A stretch of DNA of 64,000 nucleotides from JBALVT01 sp036960305. GTDB taxonomy: Bacteria; Pseudomonadota; Gammaproteobacteria; Pseudomonadales; Halieaceae. Shown here one piece after another: positions 35,145-44,495 of this stretch. Both the position numbers and the translations under genes were made by a program. The stretch lies in assembly GCA_036960305.1 (NCBI GenBank), contig JBALWA010000007.1, positions 46,673-110,672 of the forward strand, given 5' to 3'. The first letter of the stretch is position 1. Each line of letters opens with the position of its first letter. The notes below the pieces were generated by a model, which was given only the letters and a program-made list of their open reading frames with translations, did not search any database and was not told the DNA's origin.

Positions 35145-36005
35145 ATGAACTCTCCCGGCCACATAAGTACACCAAGCGACAAGCGTCGCAGTGTCGATCC
35201 AAAGCAGCTGATCAAAGTGATCGTCTACGGGCTGCTACTGGTGAACTGGGCGCTGTACTTTGCAGATGACTGGCGGATAGCGCAGCACACCCTGCGCAAT
35301 GGCGGTTCATTCCTGGAGTGGACTGCCGCCTTTGCTACCAGCATCGACGAACTGGCCTGGTTCGCCCTGTTGTTTGTGTTCGAACTGGAAACCTACCAGC
35401 TCTCAGACGACAGCTTCACCCGTTCACGTGTCGCCCTGCTGCACGGCATCCGCATGATCTGCTACGTATTTCTCGCCCACACCTTGTTTGCATTTGCGGG
35501 TATCGCCACCGACCTGAATGAAGTGCCTCTGGTAGAGAACGCCGACAATCTGTGTGCGCTCGCTGAACAGGATTTGTCCTACGCGAACAACCTCGAGTAC
35601 ACAGAGATTACTCCCTTGAGTTGTAGCAGCCTGTCACACGCGGACCGTTTCTACTTTATTGATGACGATCTGGTCGTCACAGACACAGCGGGGCTCGGCA
35701 TTGAACGGGAGCTAGCATGGGTCGATCTGGCGGAGGCCTCGGTGTGGCTGGTCATCCTGTTTTTTATTGAGGTGATGGTGCGATTGCAGAATCGTGGCGT
35801 TACCAGAGGCCCGCTGATGCAGTGTGCCCGCTTCGGCAAAATATCGCTCTACGTTTCGCTATGGGCCGCAGCTGCCTACTGGATTTACCGGGGTCACTGG
35901 ATGTTCGCCTGGGATGAAGCCCTGTGGATCCTGGGCTTCATGGCCATTGGCATGAACCTATCGGAGTGGAAAAAGGAGATCGAGGACGAGCAAACCGCCA
36001 GCTAG
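35145..36005 (+). CDS. Hypothetical polytopic membrane protein
   Basis: I do not recognise this 286-residue protein. About six hydrophobic segments are visible, near residues 22-42, 58-76, 96-118, 195-218, 233-252 and 256-275. A hydrophilic loop of about 70 residues lies between the third and fourth. There is no signal peptide and no catalytic motif I can name. Acidic residues inside or next to helices (TSIDELAWFALLFVFELE, DLAEASVWLVILFFIEV) hint at transport or sensing. It is convergent with the first GcvT-like gene; the two stop codons share the bases CTAG. No ribosome site is clear. Confidence 0.7.
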   Translation: MNSPGHISTPSDKRRSVDPKQLIKVIVYGLLLVNWALYFADDWRIAQHTLRNGGSFLEWTAAFATSIDELAWFALLFVFELETYQLSDDSFTRSRVALLHGIRMICYVFLAHTLFAFAGIATDLNEVPLVENADNLCALAEQDLSYANNLEYTEITPLSCSSLSHADRFYFIDDDLVVTDTAGLGIERELAWVDLAEASVWLVILFFIEVMVRLQNRGVTRGPLMQCARFGKISLYVSLWAAAAYWIYRGHWMFAWDEALWILGFMAIGMNLSEWKKEIEDEQTAS

Positions 36006-37198
36006 CAATCCGCCGGCGGGGTCTGGCGTGCCCTGGCGGGCGCCCAGAAGGGTTTTTCCTGCACCGTACAGCGGGCGACTTTGTAGTAATGTCGCAGTTC
36101 CTTCTCGTAATATATCTCCGCCCAGATATCACCGCCCAGGTACTTGGTCTCCACCATTGCCAGCGCGATATTGGCCTTCACCGCCGGCGACCACATGGCG
36201 GACGTAATGTAACCGATCTTGTTGGTACAGCGTTTGTTACTGTAGAGCCAGGCCCCCTCCGCTACCTTGTTTCCCTCGATATCGAGTTTAGTCAAGGTGT
36301 AGCGTGGGCCCTGCTCTTTCTCCTTAAGTAGCGCTTTACGGCCGTTGAAGTGTGGCTTCTTAAAATCTACCAACCAACCCAGGCTGAGCTCAAAGGGTGT
36401 CTGGTCATGTTCAAAGTGAATGGTCTTGAGTGCTTCATTGAACTCCATATCCGGCATGATAAACCCGGCCTCAAGGCGCGCCATATTCGTAGCAGACTCA
36501 CCGTAAGGGTGGATCCCATAGTCCTCACCCGCAGCATAGAGTTCATCCCACATCACCAGGGCCAGCTCCGGCTTAACCCACAGTTCATACCCCAGATCTC
36601 CGGTAAAACCGGTGCGTGAGACCATTAGGGAATCTCCGTGGTAAGGGAAATACTTAATGCCAAAGGGTTTGAGGTCCTCGATTCCGGCAAGCCCCATCCG
36701 TTTAAGCACCGCACAGGATGTTGGTCCCTGTAATGACAAGGCAGCTGACTCGTCGGTTATGTCGCGTACAGTGACGTCCTCAAAACCAATTTGTGCCTTG
36801 CGCAGCCAGGCCACACTGGGACTCCCGCAGGTGAGCATAAAACTGTCCTCGCCCAGGCGAAAGATGGTGCCATCGTCTACCATGCGCCCTTCATCGGTGC
36901 ACCAGCACACGTAGGTCACCCGGTTCAGGCCCAACTTGCTCACATCGCGCGTGACCAAGCGGTTGAGCATGGCCTCGGCGCTGGGGCCTGACACCTGATA
37001 CTTCTGCATAGGACAGATATCGTAGGTGCCACAGGTATTACGTATGCAAAAGTATTCATACTCAGCGTCGTAGTAGTAATCGGCAAACTTGTAGCCGTTC
37101 CAGGAGGACCAGGCCTCCCGCAGGTTCCACAGGGACTGGCGTGGATGGAAAGGTGATTCCCTCAGGCGTTCACCGGCAAATGGGTCGTCGGTCATCAT
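36002..37198 (-). CDS. GcvT/aminomethyltransferase-family protein, module 1
   Basis: This 398-residue protein has the fold pattern of T-protein (aminomethyltransferase), with ALSLQGPTS, SRTGFTGDLGYELW and the GRKALL segment. The region MVDDGTIFRL matches the GcvT area that carries the catalytic Asp. GcvT-family enzymes (GcvT, DmdA, LigM, DesA, sarcosine-oxidase C-terminal domains) transfer a methyl or methylene group to tetrahydrofolate. No gcvH or gcvP is near, so it is not the glycine cleavage T-protein. Its C-terminus ends in an unusual tail, FWAPARARQTPPADC, shared with module 2. The start is 3 nt after the flavoprotein A stop; it is the last gene of an operon of three. Confidence 0.9.
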   Translation of the reverse strand: MMTDDPFAGERLRESPFHPRQSLWNLREAWSSWNGYKFADYYYDAEYEYFCIRNTCGTYDICPMQKYQVSGPSAEAMLNRLVTRDVSKLGLNRVTYVCWCTDEGRMVDDGTIFRLGEDSFMLTCGSPSVAWLRKAQIGFEDVTVRDITDESAALSLQGPTSCAVLKRMGLAGIEDLKPFGIKYFPYHGDSLMVSRTGFTGDLGYELWVKPELALVMWDELYAAGEDYGIHPYGESATNMARLEAGFIMPDMEFNEALKTIHFEHDQTPFELSLGWLVDFKKPHFNGRKALLKEKEQGPRYTLTKLDIEGNKVAEGAWLYSNKRCTNKIGYITSAMWSPAVKANIALAMVETKYLGGDIWAEIYYEKELRHYYKVARCTVQEKPFWAPARARQTPPADC

Positions 37199-37201
37199 AG
37201 G

Positions 37202-38821
37202 CTACTCGTCGTAACAGTCATCTTGAGGCACGGTATTGGGCCGCTTGAGGTCTAGCAATATTTCCCTTGCGGCGTTGGCGCCACAGGCGGAGGAAACGCC
37301 GCCACCGGGGTGCGTGGAAGAACCACACATATACATGCTCTTCACCGGCATTCGATACTGACCGTAACCCGGGAACGGACGGTTAAACAGAAGCTGGTCG
37401 ATGGTAAGCTCGCCCTGGAAAATATTGCCTTCCGTTAGCCCGACCTCGTTCTCAATTTCGTGAGGGGTGCGAATTTCCATATGCACAATCAGGTCCTTGA
37501 AGTTGGGACTGTAACGAGCGATTTTGTCCACTACGCTTTTGCCAAAGGCATCACGCTTCTCCGGCGTCCAGGGGCCGTCCGCAAGATCTGGCGGACAGTA
37601 CTGCACGAAGCAGGACATCCAGTGTTGTCCTGGCGGTGCGACTGTAGGATCCCAGGCGGAGGGTATTACCGCTTCTACGAACGGGTCCTCAGACCAGCGC
37701 CCGTGTTTCCAACAATCATAGGCTCGCTCCATGGTCTCAAGGGAGCCGGTAAAGCCCTGGCCACCCCGATTGATATAACGATTATCTGGCACGCTGGTAA
37801 ACGTAGGCATGCCAGACAGGGCGATATTTACCTTGCCCGAGGAACCGCGGATTTTGAAATTACTGGCTCTTTCGTAAATCCCCGGCGGCAGGTCGTTTTT
37901 GTCCATGGTTTTTGTGAATGTTCGCTTGGCGTCGAGGTTAGACACAATAATCTTCGCCGACAGTTCTTCGCCGGACTCCAGGGCAACGCCACAGGCCTTC
38001 CCGCCCTTGACGATGATTTGCTCTACGCCGGCATTGGTTCGGACTTCAGTACCGGCCGCTTGGGCAGCACTGGACAGTGCGTTGGAGATGGCGCCCATAC
38101 CGCCCCGGGCCAGGCCCCAGGCACCGACACTGCCGTCCACGTCGCCCATGACGTGGTGCAAAAGAACATAAGCCGAGCCGGGCGAATACACCCCTAGCGC
38201 TGTGCCGATGATACCCGGGCTTGCCATGGCCGCCTTGATCATATCGTTCTCAAAATAATCATCGAGAAATTCCGCGGCACTCATGGTGAAAAAGCGTACG
38301 TACTCATACAGTTCTTTTTCTCCCAGGGCCCAGAACTCCTTCGCCAGGAATAATAACTCACGAATATCTCGCGGTTTGAAAGAGCTGGGATCCGGTGGTG
38401 TACGTAGCAGCGTCTTACGAATCAACTGAGCGTAGCGGCCCAGATCCGTCTGGAAACGCGCCATGGAATCCGCATCGTGAGGCGAGTGCCGCCGCAGTTC
38501 ATTGTAAGTGGCCTCCTCATCGGCATAGTCGATCAGGGTTTCGCCCCGATCGCCGAAGTTCACTGTACCCAGGTAGGGAACCAGCAACAGGCCGTGACGT
38601 GACAGATCAAGGTCTCGATGAATGGCCTGGCGCATCATGCTACACACATAGGAGCAGCTGGAGTAGTGCCAACCCTCATGCATTTCCCGGGTAACAGCCG
38701 CCCCGCCTATATAATCGTTCTTCTCCACCACCAGCACATCCAGGCCCGCCCTGGCCAGGTAGGCCGCGTTGGTCAGTCCGTTGTGTCCAGCACCGATGAT
38801 GATTGCATCGTATTGTTTCAT
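37202..38821 (-). CDS. COG1233/PYROXD2-like flavoprotein A, module 1
   Basis: From ATG 38821 this protein has 539 residues; GGAG lies 8 nt upstream. A longer frame to 38896 adds a basic, arginine-rich lead that lacks similarity to the other copies and is rejected. The FAD motif GAGHNGLTNAAYLARAG is at the N-terminus. YSSCSYVCSMMRQAIHRDL, FKIRGSSGKVNIAL and the C-terminal CGSSTHPGGGVSSACGANAAR match the phytoene-desaturase-fold family that includes human PYROXD2. Carotenoid desaturation is unlikely because no carotenoid genes are nearby. I infer oxidation of an amine-type substrate, with methyl groups passed on by the GcvT-like partner. It overlaps flavoprotein B by 4 nt (ATGA). Confidence 0.9.
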   Translation of the reverse strand: MKQYDAIIIGAGHNGLTNAAYLARAGLDVLVVEKNDYIGGAAVTREMHEGWHYSSCSYVCSMMRQAIHRDLDLSRHGLLLVPYLGTVNFGDRGETLIDYADEEATYNELRRHSPHDADSMARFQTDLGRYAQLIRKTLLRTPPDPSSFKPRDIRELLFLAKEFWALGEKELYEYVRFFTMSAAEFLDDYFENDMIKAAMASPGIIGTALGVYSPGSAYVLLHHVMGDVDGSVGAWGLARGGMGAISNALSSAAQAAGTEVRTNAGVEQIIVKGGKACGVALESGEELSAKIIVSNLDAKRTFTKTMDKNDLPPGIYERASNFKIRGSSGKVNIALSGMPTFTSVPDNRYINRGGQGFTGSLETMERAYDCWKHGRWSEDPFVEAVIPSAWDPTVAPPGQHWMSCFVQYCPPDLADGPWTPEKRDAFGKSVVDKIARYSPNFKDLIVHMEIRTPHEIENEVGLTEGNIFQGELTIDQLLFNRPFPGYGQYRMPVKSMYMCGSSTHPGGGVSSACGANAAREILLDLKRPNTVPQDDCYDE

Positions 38822-40362
38822 TTTAAAATCTCCCTGGCCGCATTGTGGCCGGGAGCCCCCACCAGGCCGCCTCCGGGGTGTGAGCCCGCACCGCACAGGT
38901 AGAGCCCTGGAACAGGCGTCGCGTACTGGGCTGCCTCATACGTTGGTCGCATCATTAACAACTGATCCACGGCAAATTCCGTGTGGTGCCAATGACCGCC
39001 CGTTACATTGTGGGTGCGCTCCAGATCATGGGGCGTAAGAAGCTCGGCGCTCAAGACCTGGTTTTTTAGTCCCGGCGCATAGCGGTCCAGCTGGTCAATA
39101 AGCCCTGCAGTCAGGGCAGCTTTTGCCTCTTCATTCCAGCCTCCCTTCAGCTTAGCGGGTATATACATGATATGGGCGGACAGCACGTGCTGCCCCGCTG
39201 GCGCTAAAGACGGCTCCTGCAAGCTGGGAACGACGCACTCCATCACTGGCTCGGCTGCACATTCTCCGTACTTGGCGTGGTCGAAGGCAAACTCGATGCT
39301 GTCCATCGTCGGGGCAATAATCATGCGTCCATCGGGGCGCTCTAAACCTGTAAAATTTGGCAGCCCGCTCAAGGCCAGGTGCAACTTTGCTACCAGCCCC
39401 TCACAGCGCAATCGCTGGATACGGCTGGCGAATTCAATATCAAGATTTTGTGCGCCCAGTAGCTTCAGGAAGGTTCGTTGGGGATCGGCGCTGGAGACAA
39501 CACGGTCTGCCTCGATCAGCTCCCCATCTTCCAATTCCACGCCCGCTACACTCAGGCCAGACTCGTCTCCGCTGACACTAATGCGGGCCACGGGTGCACC
39601 ACAGCGCAACTCAACGCCTGCGCCCTGCGCAGCCCCAACAAGTGCGTCAATAAGACCTGCTATTCCAGAGTTTGGAATCACCTGCCTGGCGGCGGATTCA
39701 TCGAACAGTTGATACAGTAGCGCAAACACCGAGCTGTTGGGTGATCGTGGTGCCAGGCGGGATCCTGCCAATCCGTCCCAACTCAACATGGCTTTTAACA
39801 GCGGATTGTCGAAATTTTCATCCATTAGATCGCGCATTGGCAACGTGGCCACGCGCATGAATTCCAACATGTCCTCCTTGCCCAATAACCGCAGCTTGAG
39901 TCCCAGTTGAGCAAATGTCAGCAGTTCCCCCACACTGTTGTTGCCAACCCGGGGCATGGTTTTCATCCAGAAGGGTGCCAGCGCACTGGCAAACCGTTTT
40001 AACTGATCACTATAGGCCTGGTATTTCTCCTCATCATCGGAGCCGGCGCCCTGGACCTTACCGTCCCGCAGCTGCACATGCTGCCCGCTCTCATCAAGCC
40101 CGATTAAGGGCAATGTCCCTGCCCCCAGTTCAAGTCCATGGGATGCCAGATCGAGATCGCTGATGATTTTGCTCGAGAAATGACTCACGGTGTGAGCCAC
40201 CGAAGCTCTAAAACCGGGGTGAAACTCCCGCGTAGCAGCAAGGCCACCCGCCTCTTTACTCGCTTCCAGTACCAGTACTCGCTGCCCGCTGCGGGCCAGG
40301 TAGGCAGCACACACAAGGCCATTGTGCCCTGCACCCACCACGATTGTGTCGTATCGCTTCAA
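38818..40362 (-). CDS. COG1233/PYROXD2-like flavoprotein B, module 1
   Basis: This 514-residue flavoprotein belongs to the same fold as its neighbour but is a distinct type. It has GAGHNGLVCAAYLARSG for FAD and the pattern REFHPGFRASVAHTVSHF. The C-terminal signature is LYLCGAGSHPGGGLVGAPG. The most likely start is TTG 40362 with GGCGGAT upstream, since the FAD strand begins immediately after it. It is the first gene of the module 1 operon, in the order B, A, GcvT; the other two modules have A before B. A and B are probably subunits of one enzyme because they occur as pairs in all three modules. Confidence 0.9.
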   Translation of the reverse strand: MKRYDTIVVGAGHNGLVCAAYLARSGQRVLVLEASKEAGGLAATREFHPGFRASVAHTVSHFSSKIISDLDLASHGLELGAGTLPLIGLDESGQHVQLRDGKVQGAGSDDEEKYQAYSDQLKRFASALAPFWMKTMPRVGNNSVGELLTFAQLGLKLRLLGKEDMLEFMRVATLPMRDLMDENFDNPLLKAMLSWDGLAGSRLAPRSPNSSVFALLYQLFDESAARQVIPNSGIAGLIDALVGAAQGAGVELRCGAPVARISVSGDESGLSVAGVELEDGELIEADRVVSSADPQRTFLKLLGAQNLDIEFASRIQRLRCEGLVAKLHLALSGLPNFTGLERPDGRMIIAPTMDSIEFAFDHAKYGECAAEPVMECVVPSLQEPSLAPAGQHVLSAHIMYIPAKLKGGWNEEAKAALTAGLIDQLDRYAPGLKNQVLSAELLTPHDLERTHNVTGGHWHHTEFAVDQLLMMRPTYEAAQYATPVPGLYLCGAGSHPGGGLVGAPGHNAAREILK

Positions 40363-40513
40363 ATTCGATCCGCCAATATTGCCTATTGTTTGAGGATGCA
40401 GGATAAACAGCCGATAGATTCCCAGCCACCGTGCCTATACGCCGGGATACCAGACTGATTCCGCCTGTGCTAGTTTCCGTCTTGGGAATACAGCTTAACA
40501 GTGGGTGGACACA

Positions 40514-41680
40514 GTGAATCATTACGATGAAGGCTACAACGGGCTCACCCAGGCCGAGACTACCCTGCCGGCAGACAGCTACCTGACAACGGAGGCGTAT
40601 CGAAGGGACCTGGAATCTATCTGGTATCGACAGTGGGTGTACGTCTGTCGTTCAGAGGAACTCGCAGAGTCCCGTAGCTATCGTATCCAACGCGTCGGGG
40701 ACCAGGAAATCATTGTTCTTCGCGATGAAAAAGGTGATATTCATGCCTTCCATAATACCTGCAGGCACCGCGGCTCAGTGCTGCTGACCGAACCCTGCGG
40801 AAAATTTCGTGGCCAATCCATCACCTGCCCCTACCACGCCTGGACCTACACACTACAAGGCGAGTTGAAACGCACACCAACGAAATTCGTACAGCCGGAT
40901 TTTGACCCTGCCGAAAATGCGCTATTCAGTGTGGCTGTGCGCGATTGGCGCGGCTTTGTGTTCATCAATCTGGATGAAGAGCAGGCGCCAGCGCTGGAAT
41001 CCACCATGGACCTTAACGGCCAAGCCCTGAACAACTGGCCGCTGGAGCACCTGCGAGTCGGGCACACTTTTCGCAAACAGATGAACTGCAACTGGAAAAT
41101 ATTTTGGGAAAACTTTAGCGAGTGCCTGCACTGCCCCGGTGTACACCCGGAGCTCAGCAAGCTGGTGCCGCTCTACAAGCGCGCATTGATGGAAGCAAAA
41201 GACGACCCAAAATGGAAGAGCAATAGCACCCTCGCTGATCCCAGATACAAGACGGGCCTGGCGGAAGGAGCCGAAAGCTGGACGTCGGATGGCAGTGCAA
41301 TAGACGACAGGTTTCCCAATCTCACGGACGCAGAAGTCACAGCAGGCCATACCTATGAAACTGCCTGGCCCGCCATCTTCCTTGTGGGACACATTGACCA
41401 TGTGCGCATTGTGCGCGTGCTACCGCTGGGACCAGAATCCACAGAGATACAGAGCGAGTGGTTGTTTCGCCCGGAGACTCTGTCACGGCCGGATTTTGAC
41501 CCGGCCAAGATCGCTGCCTTCGCAGAAATGGTGTTGGAACAGGATGGCATGGCATCGGAGCTCAATCAGCGCGGTCTGCGCAGCATCCGCTTTGAAAAAG
41601 GATCACTGATGGCGGAGGAATATGAAGTGCACGCTTTCCAGAACTGGGTAAGAGCGCAGTGGGCACGCGGCCCAGCATAA
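40514..41680 (+). CDS. Rieske oxygenase alpha subunit, quaternary-amine demethylase-like (copy 1)
   Basis: The protein has 388 residues from GTG 40514 (GTG 40505 is also in frame). Numbering from 40505, the Rieske site is C86-x-H88 and C108-x2-H111. The mononuclear iron site is E206-C-L-H209-C-x3-H214, in NWKIFWENFSEC. This ECxHC pattern with a Glu before the first His is shared with carnitine monooxygenase CntA, glycine-betaine demethylase GbcA and proline-betaine demethylases, as I know the families. N-demethylation releasing formaldehyde is the likely reaction. The reductase partner is not in the window. The gene is divergent from module 1 and convergent with the AraC gene. Confidence 0.88.
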   Translation: MNHYDEGYNGLTQAETTLPADSYLTTEAYRRDLESIWYRQWVYVCRSEELAESRSYRIQRVGDQEIIVLRDEKGDIHAFHNTCRHRGSVLLTEPCGKFRGQSITCPYHAWTYTLQGELKRTPTKFVQPDFDPAENALFSVAVRDWRGFVFINLDEEQAPALESTMDLNGQALNNWPLEHLRVGHTFRKQMNCNWKIFWENFSECLHCPGVHPELSKLVPLYKRALMEAKDDPKWKSNSTLADPRYKTGLAEGAESWTSDGSAIDDRFPNLTDAEVTAGHTYETAWPAIFLVGHIDHVRIVRVLPLGPESTEIQSEWLFRPETLSRPDFDPAKIAAFAEMVLEQDGMASELNQRGLRSIRFEKGSLMAEEYEVHAFQNWVRAQWARGPA

Positions 41681-41691
41681 GCAGAAGCCAC

Positions 41692-42762
41692 TCAATCAAC
41701 CGCAATGAGGGCATTGCGAAAGTCCGCCGGCGTTTGCCCGGACCAACGACGAAACGCAGCGCGGAAGCTGCGCGCATCGGCGTAACCGAGACGACGGGCG
41801 ATGACCTCGACTGACAGCCCTGTAGATTCCAGGGAACGGCGGGCCTCGCGGTAGCGTGACTCATCCAGTAACGATTGAAAAGTCACCCCGGCGGCCCGTA
41901 ACTGACGCCTAAGTGTTCTTGAGCTCAGGTTAAACTGCTCCGCCACCAGCTCCAGTGAGGGTGCAACACCCTCCTCCACCTGAAGCCTACTGCGCACGGC
42001 TGCAACCAGCCCTCGTTTTTCAGTTAATGCACTCGTACTCTGATGACACAGATCGCGAAACAGGCCGCGATTACCAGGCTGCGGGTGTGGGAGCGGCCTA
42101 GCCAGGACTTCCTGGTTTATCAACAGTGCGTTGCGTGGCCTGCCGGTTCGAACCGGGCAATCGAGCAGGGTTCGATGTGTAATCAGCTCTTCCTGCGAGC
42201 ACTGCCTGTCCATATCCAGCAGTGCAATCGGCACCGGTTCACCCAATAGCTCATCGAGCAGCACTTTCAAAGACGCAAAGGTGCTGTCTATCTCAAGCAC
42301 ACGCGCCTGTGGATCTGCTGCTGTGGGGAAGATTGACAAGCAGGTACATGGCTGCCCCTCGTAGGTCTCCACACTGACCTGGCTATGGGAGGCCCAACTC
42401 ACCAGCGGTGCAAACTCAGCTAACAGTTCGAGTGTTTCCGCCAATGTATAGGCGGCCATCAGCGCAGCGCCCAGCACGCCGTAGTTCGGCAGGGTGAGAC
42501 GTTGTCCAACACGAATACCCAATGCCGGGTCGTTGTTGCAGTGTGCGATACGCGTATAGAGGAGTAACTCCTGCTCGGGCGTGAGCCACTGCGCGGGCTC
42601 TGTCAGCAAGCGGGTTGCGAGCCCGGTTCCAGCCAGTATTTCTGACAGCATAATGCCCTGCTCTTCAACCAGAAGTTGAGCCATGAGGCGCAGCTCCTGG
42701 TTATTGAGAAGATTTTGGTCGGCGCCATAGCGCTGCGCAGAAAGCTGGGCTCGATGGGGCAT
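41692..42762 (-). CDS. AraC-family transcriptional regulator
   Basis: This 356-residue protein has an N-terminal domain of the arabinose-binding-like family found in OruR-type AraC regulators (about residues 20-210). The C-terminal AraC double helix-turn-helix includes LVAEQFNLSSRTLRRQL and VEVIARRLGYADARSFRAAF, then RRWSGQTPADFR. It is divergent from module 2 (116 nt to the flavoprotein A start) and convergent with the Rieske gene. It probably activates one or both in response to an amine or related compound. Two TATTGT repeats 23 bp apart in the divergent gap could be AraC half-sites, but this is weak. Confidence 0.9.
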   Translation of the reverse strand: MPHRAQLSAQRYGADQNLLNNQELRLMAQLLVEEQGIMLSEILAGTGLATRLLTEPAQWLTPEQELLLYTRIAHCNNDPALGIRVGQRLTLPNYGVLGAALMAAYTLAETLELLAEFAPLVSWASHSQVSVETYEGQPCTCLSIFPTAADPQARVLEIDSTFASLKVLLDELLGEPVPIALLDMDRQCSQEELITHRTLLDCPVRTGRPRNALLINQEVLARPLPHPQPGNRGLFRDLCHQSTSALTEKRGLVAAVRSRLQVEEGVAPSLELVAEQFNLSSRTLRRQLRAAGVTFQSLLDESRYREARRSLESTGLSVEVIARRLGYADARSFRAAFRRWSGQTPADFRNALIAVD

Positions 42763-42878
42763 TTATGGCCTATATTGTGTCCGATAATATCCCCCTATTG
42801 TCCTCTATCGGCCCTGCACACGCCAGAGGCAAGTGTCTATCATGGGAATGTCGCTACAGCGGGAGCTTTCTGCCACCC

Positions 42879-44495
42879 ATGAAAAACACTTACGATGCCA
42901 TCGTCATTGGCGCGGGCCACAATGGACTCACCAATGGCGCCTACCTGGCCAAGGCCGGGTTGGACGTTCTGGTGGTCGAAAAAAACGACTATATCGGCGG
43001 CGCAGCTGTCAGCCGGGAGTTACATAAGGGCTGGCTGTACTCCAATTGCTCCTACGTGTGCAGCCTACTGCGGCAGTCTATTCACCGCGACCTGGACCTG
43101 ACTCGCCACGGACTGATGATTGTCCCCTACGCCGGCACAACCAATTTTGCCCGCAATGGCGATTACGTGGCTGAATACAGCGACCACGCCATGCAGTACC
43201 GGGAGATCAAACGGCACTCCTTGCGTGACGCAGATGCCATGCACCGCTACGAAACGGACTTGATGCGCTATGCCAAACTCATTCGTCACTTCCTGTTGCG
43301 TACGCCGGCTGACCCAACCTCCTTTAAACCCAGGGACCTGGGCGAGCTGGTATTCATGGCCAAGAAGTTCGCCGACATGGGCGAAGAACAGATTTACGAG
43401 TTCATTCGCTTTATGACCATGAGCGCCGGTGATTTCCTGGACGAGTATTTCGAAAACGATTTGGTAAAAACCTTGCTCTCCACCAGCAGCATTATCGGCA
43501 CGGCCCTGGGGGTGTACTCCCCGGGCACAGCTTACGTATTACTGCATCACGTAATGGGCGATGTCGATGGTGCAGTGGGCGCCTGGGGTCTTGCCAGGGG
43601 TGGCATGGGCGCCATCTCTAACGCCCTGGCGGGCGCACTGCAGGAACATGGCGGCGAGATACTGACCGAAGCACCGGTAGCACAAATTATTGTGAAAAAC
43701 GGCCAGACGCGTGGGGTAGCCCTTGAAGACGGCCGTGAGATACTCGCGGATATCGTTGTGTCCAACCTGGACCCCAAACGCACGTTTACAAAAATCATGG
43801 ATGCCAACGATATCCCCACGGATCTACGCAATAAGGCTGAAAATTTCAAAATCCGGGGTTCATCCGGCAAGGTCAATATTGCCCTCACCGGCATGCCTGA
43901 CTTTCCCTCGCTGCCCCCCGGCCACCGCCTGCGCAATGGCACATTCCAGTTCCTCGACTCTATGGAACGTATGGAGCGCGCCTACGATGACTGGAAGCAC
44001 GGCCGCTGGTCCGACGATCCCTTCGTCGAGATGACCCAGTCCTCGGTGTGGGACCCAACCCTGGCGAGCCCGGGTCACTACTTCGTCTCCTGCTTTATCC
44101 AGTACTGCCCCGCTGAAGTTGAAGGTGGCTGGACACCGGAGAAACGCGAAGCATTCGGCAAGACGGTGATCGACCAGATCAGTAACTATTCCCCCAACTT
44201 CCGCGATCTCATCGCCCATATGGAGATTCGGACACCTTTCGAAATCGAGAACGAAGTGGGTCTTACCGAAGGCAATATTTTTCAGGGCGAACTGACCATC
44301 GACCAGTTGATGTTCAATCGCCCCTTCCCCGGGTACTCGCAGTATCGCGGGCCAGTCAAAGGCATGTATATGTGTGGGTCCGGTACACACCCAGGCGGTG
44401 GCGTATCCTCTGCTTGCGGCGCCAATTCGGCGAGGGAGATTCTTCGGGATCTAAAACGCCCCAACGTTGTACCAGAGGACGATGTCGATGAGTAA
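42879..44495 (+). CDS. COG1233/PYROXD2-like flavoprotein A, module 2
   Basis: From ATG 42879 the protein has 538 residues, the same length as module 3 A and one less than module 1 A. GGGAG lies 13 nt upstream; an in-frame ATG at 42765 would add a non-homologous lead. The motifs GAGHNGLTNGAYLAKAG, YSNCSYVCSLLRQSIHRDL, FKIRGSSGKVNIAL and CGSGTHPGGGVSSACGANSAR are shared with the other A copies. The C-terminus (DLKRPNVVPEDDVDE) is close to that of module 1. It overlaps flavoprotein B by exactly 8 nt (ATGAGTAA). Confidence 0.9.
   Translation: MKNTYDAIVIGAGHNGLTNGAYLAKAGLDVLVVEKNDYIGGAAVSRELHKGWLYSNCSYVCSLLRQSIHRDLDLTRHGLMIVPYAGTTNFARNGDYVAEYSDHAMQYREIKRHSLRDADAMHRYETDLMRYAKLIRHFLLRTPADPTSFKPRDLGELVFMAKKFADMGEEQIYEFIRFMTMSAGDFLDEYFENDLVKTLLSTSSIIGTALGVYSPGTAYVLLHHVMGDVDGAVGAWGLARGGMGAISNALAGALQEHGGEILTEAPVAQIIVKNGQTRGVALEDGREILADIVVSNLDPKRTFTKIMDANDIPTDLRNKAENFKIRGSSGKVNIALTGMPDFPSLPPGHRLRNGTFQFLDSMERMERAYDDWKHGRWSDDPFVEMTQSSVWDPTLASPGHYFVSCFIQYCPAEVEGGWTPEKREAFGKTVIDQISNYSPNFRDLIAHMEIRTPFEIENEVGLTEGNIFQGELTIDQLMFNRPFPGYSQYRGPVKGMYMCGSGTHPGGGVSSACGANSAREILRDLKRPNVVPEDDVDE

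Noticed and set aside
37460..38197. Long open frame on the strand opposite flavoprotein A of module 1
   Set aside because: It lies wholly inside a conserved gene, has no recognisable domain, and reflects GC-rich codon bias. Similar shadows at 3307-3921, 15914-16750 and 57353-57979 were rejected for the same reason.
42773..42801. Two TATTGT direct repeats as AraC half-sites
   Set aside because: Six-base repeats 23 bp apart in an AT-rich gap are expected by chance; not strong enough for a feature.
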